NCBI GenBank assembly: GCA_000026125.1
Contig: CU207211.1
Span: 2,914,001 to 2,978,000 of the forward strand
Direction of reading: 5' to 3'
DNA from: Herminiimonas arsenicoxydans
Lineage (GTDB): Bacteria > Pseudomonadota > Gammaproteobacteria > Burkholderiales > Burkholderiaceae_D
DNA length: 64,000 nucleotides
Part shown: positions 63,347-64,000 of the stretch, piece after piece
Layout: each line of letters begins with the position of its first letter
Numbering within the stretch: the first letter of the stretch is position 1
The notes under the pieces: generated by a model
Database searches by the model: none
The model's input: only the letters and a program-made list of their open reading frames with translations
What the model was told of the DNA's origin: nothing
Made by a program: the position numbers and the translations under genes

Positions 63347-63834
63347 AACGCTGGCTGCCTTCACCGATGATGTCTTTCGTGCTGCTGCTGTTCTGGCTGC
63401 TGCTCAACGAAAGCCTGGAACCTGCGCAAATTTTACTGGGCGCCATGCTTGCCGTTGTGGTGCCGCTGCTGACGCGACCGCTGCAGCCGCTCGCTTACCC
63501 GCGCGTGGCAAAACCATTCCTGCTGCTGCGTTTGCTCGTCATGGCGCTGATCGAAATCATCCGTTCGTGCTTCAATGTCAGCTGGCTGATCTTGTCTCCC
63601 CGGCGCGACAAGCTGAACTCGCAGTTCATCCGGATTCCGCTCGACATCCGCAATCCGTATGGACTGGCTCTGCTGTCGTGCCTGATCAATTCGACACCGG
63701 GCACGGTGTGGGTGGAGATCCTGCCCGACAACTATGAACTGTCCTTGCACGTGTTCGATCTGCACGATGAACAATGGTGGATCAACACCATCAAGACGCA
63801 GTACGAAAAACCGCTGATCGAAATTTTCAAATAG
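63343..63834 (+). CDS. phaE: Monovalent cation/H+ antiporter subunit E (MrpE/PhaE)
   Basis: A 163-residue protein with two or three N-terminal membrane helices and the MrpE features FNVSWLILSP, FIRIPLDIRNPYGLALLSCL and TPGTVWVEILPD. The ATG at 63343 follows CCAGGAGGGG, a strong ribosome site, and overlaps the stop of subunit D; the longer open frame upstream was rejected. Confidence 0.93.
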   Translation: MKRWLPSPMMSFVLLLFWLLLNESLEPAQILLGAMLAVVVPLLTRPLQPLAYPRVAKPFLLLRLLVMALIEIIRSCFNVSWLILSPRRDKLNSQFIRIPLDIRNPYGLALLSCLINSTPGTVWVEILPDNYELSLHVFDLHDEQWWINTIKTQYEKPLIEIFK

Positions 63835-63846
63835 GAGAAAGCTCGC

Positions 63847-64000
63847 ATGACGACACTGCTGCAGCTGGCGGTCGGATTCGCCTTCATCTGCATCCTGCTG
63901 GCGATGCTGTTCTGCACGATCCGTCTGCTGATCGGACCGACTGCGCATGATCGCGTGCTTGCGCTGGATACCCTGTGGATGTCCGCGATGCTGCTGACAC
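63847..64000 (+). CDS. phaF: Monovalent cation/H+ antiporter subunit F, 5' part (MrpF/PhaF)
   Basis: The first 51 residues are visible: a hydrophobic helix (LLQLAVGFAFICILLAMLF) followed by RLLIGPTAHDRVLALDTLW, the MrpF signature. AGGAGAAAG precedes the ATG. The gene continues past the window end, where subunit G would be expected. Confidence 0.9.
   Translation, partial: MTTLLQLAVGFAFICILLAMLFCTIRLLIGPTAHDRVLALDTLWMSAMLLT

Overview
The window looks like chromosomal DNA of a beta-proteobacterium of the family Oxalobacteraceae, most like Herminiimonas or Janthinobacterium. The reasons are gene order and protein sequence: ahcY-holin-like-metF behind an SAH riboswitch, dapF-DUF484-xerC, a STAS protein in front of hslVU, an Mla-type transporter, dacC-Dat-ybeD-lipB-lipA, and a beta-proteobacterial type of DksA. 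I inferred the family from remembered sequence patterns and ran no search. Almost all of the window is housekeeping DNA. I see no tRNA, rRNA, CRISPR array, insertion sequence or prophage.

Layout. 1-8515: a partial glutathione transferase, lytic transglycosylase slt, 5-formyl-THF cyclo-ligase, and a methionine-cycle block on the minus strand (metF, holin-like gene, ahcY with an SAH riboswitch, an M14 peptidase, metK). The metK leader can form two mutually exclusive hairpins. 8695-13144: two lipid A-type acyltransferases, dapF, DUF484 and xerC. 13212-18670: a zinc block made of a Zur-like regulator, a CobW GTPase, a zinc-finger-less DksA with a long histone-H1-like N-terminal tail, a small membrane protein and a ZnuD-like TonB receptor. 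Two nearly identical dyads (TGCAA-N5-TTGCAA) precede the regulator and the receptor block and are probably Zur operators.

18704-31840: a structured intergenic element, a two-module STAS protein, hslVU behind a textbook sigma-32 promoter, a cupin, gpsA, an SH3 protein, secB, grxC, a rhodanese, gpmA, envC, ctpA, a MoeB/ThiF-type enzyme, a decayed PilJ-type fragment and a Spy-like periplasmic protein. 32016-44088: an OmpR-type two-component pair next to the Spy-like gene, a PabB-PabC fusion, slmA, a HAD nucleotidase, a TraB/GumN protein and a GGDEF(degenerate)-EAL protein lying between argB and the HAD gene, argB, a tiny CWC protein, a SPOR protein, coaX and birA.

44170-58124: a five-gene cluster of Mla/PqiC-type lipid-transport genes ending in a VanZ protein, a 2Fe-2S ferredoxin, a hydrolase, dacC, a D-amino-acid transaminase, ybeD, lipB, lipA, an MHS-type symporter, an ABC exporter and a CopD-like membrane protein. 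58453-64000: an Mrp/Pha-type Na+(K+)/H+ antiporter operon (AB fusion, C, D, E, and the start of F) that runs off the window end.

Working together: metK, ahcY and metF cover SAM synthesis, SAH removal and methyl supply, with RNA-level control visible at ahcY and possible at metK. The zinc block couples regulator, outer-membrane uptake and a metal GTPase. The Spy-like gene with the adjacent regulator and kinase looks like an envelope-stress module.
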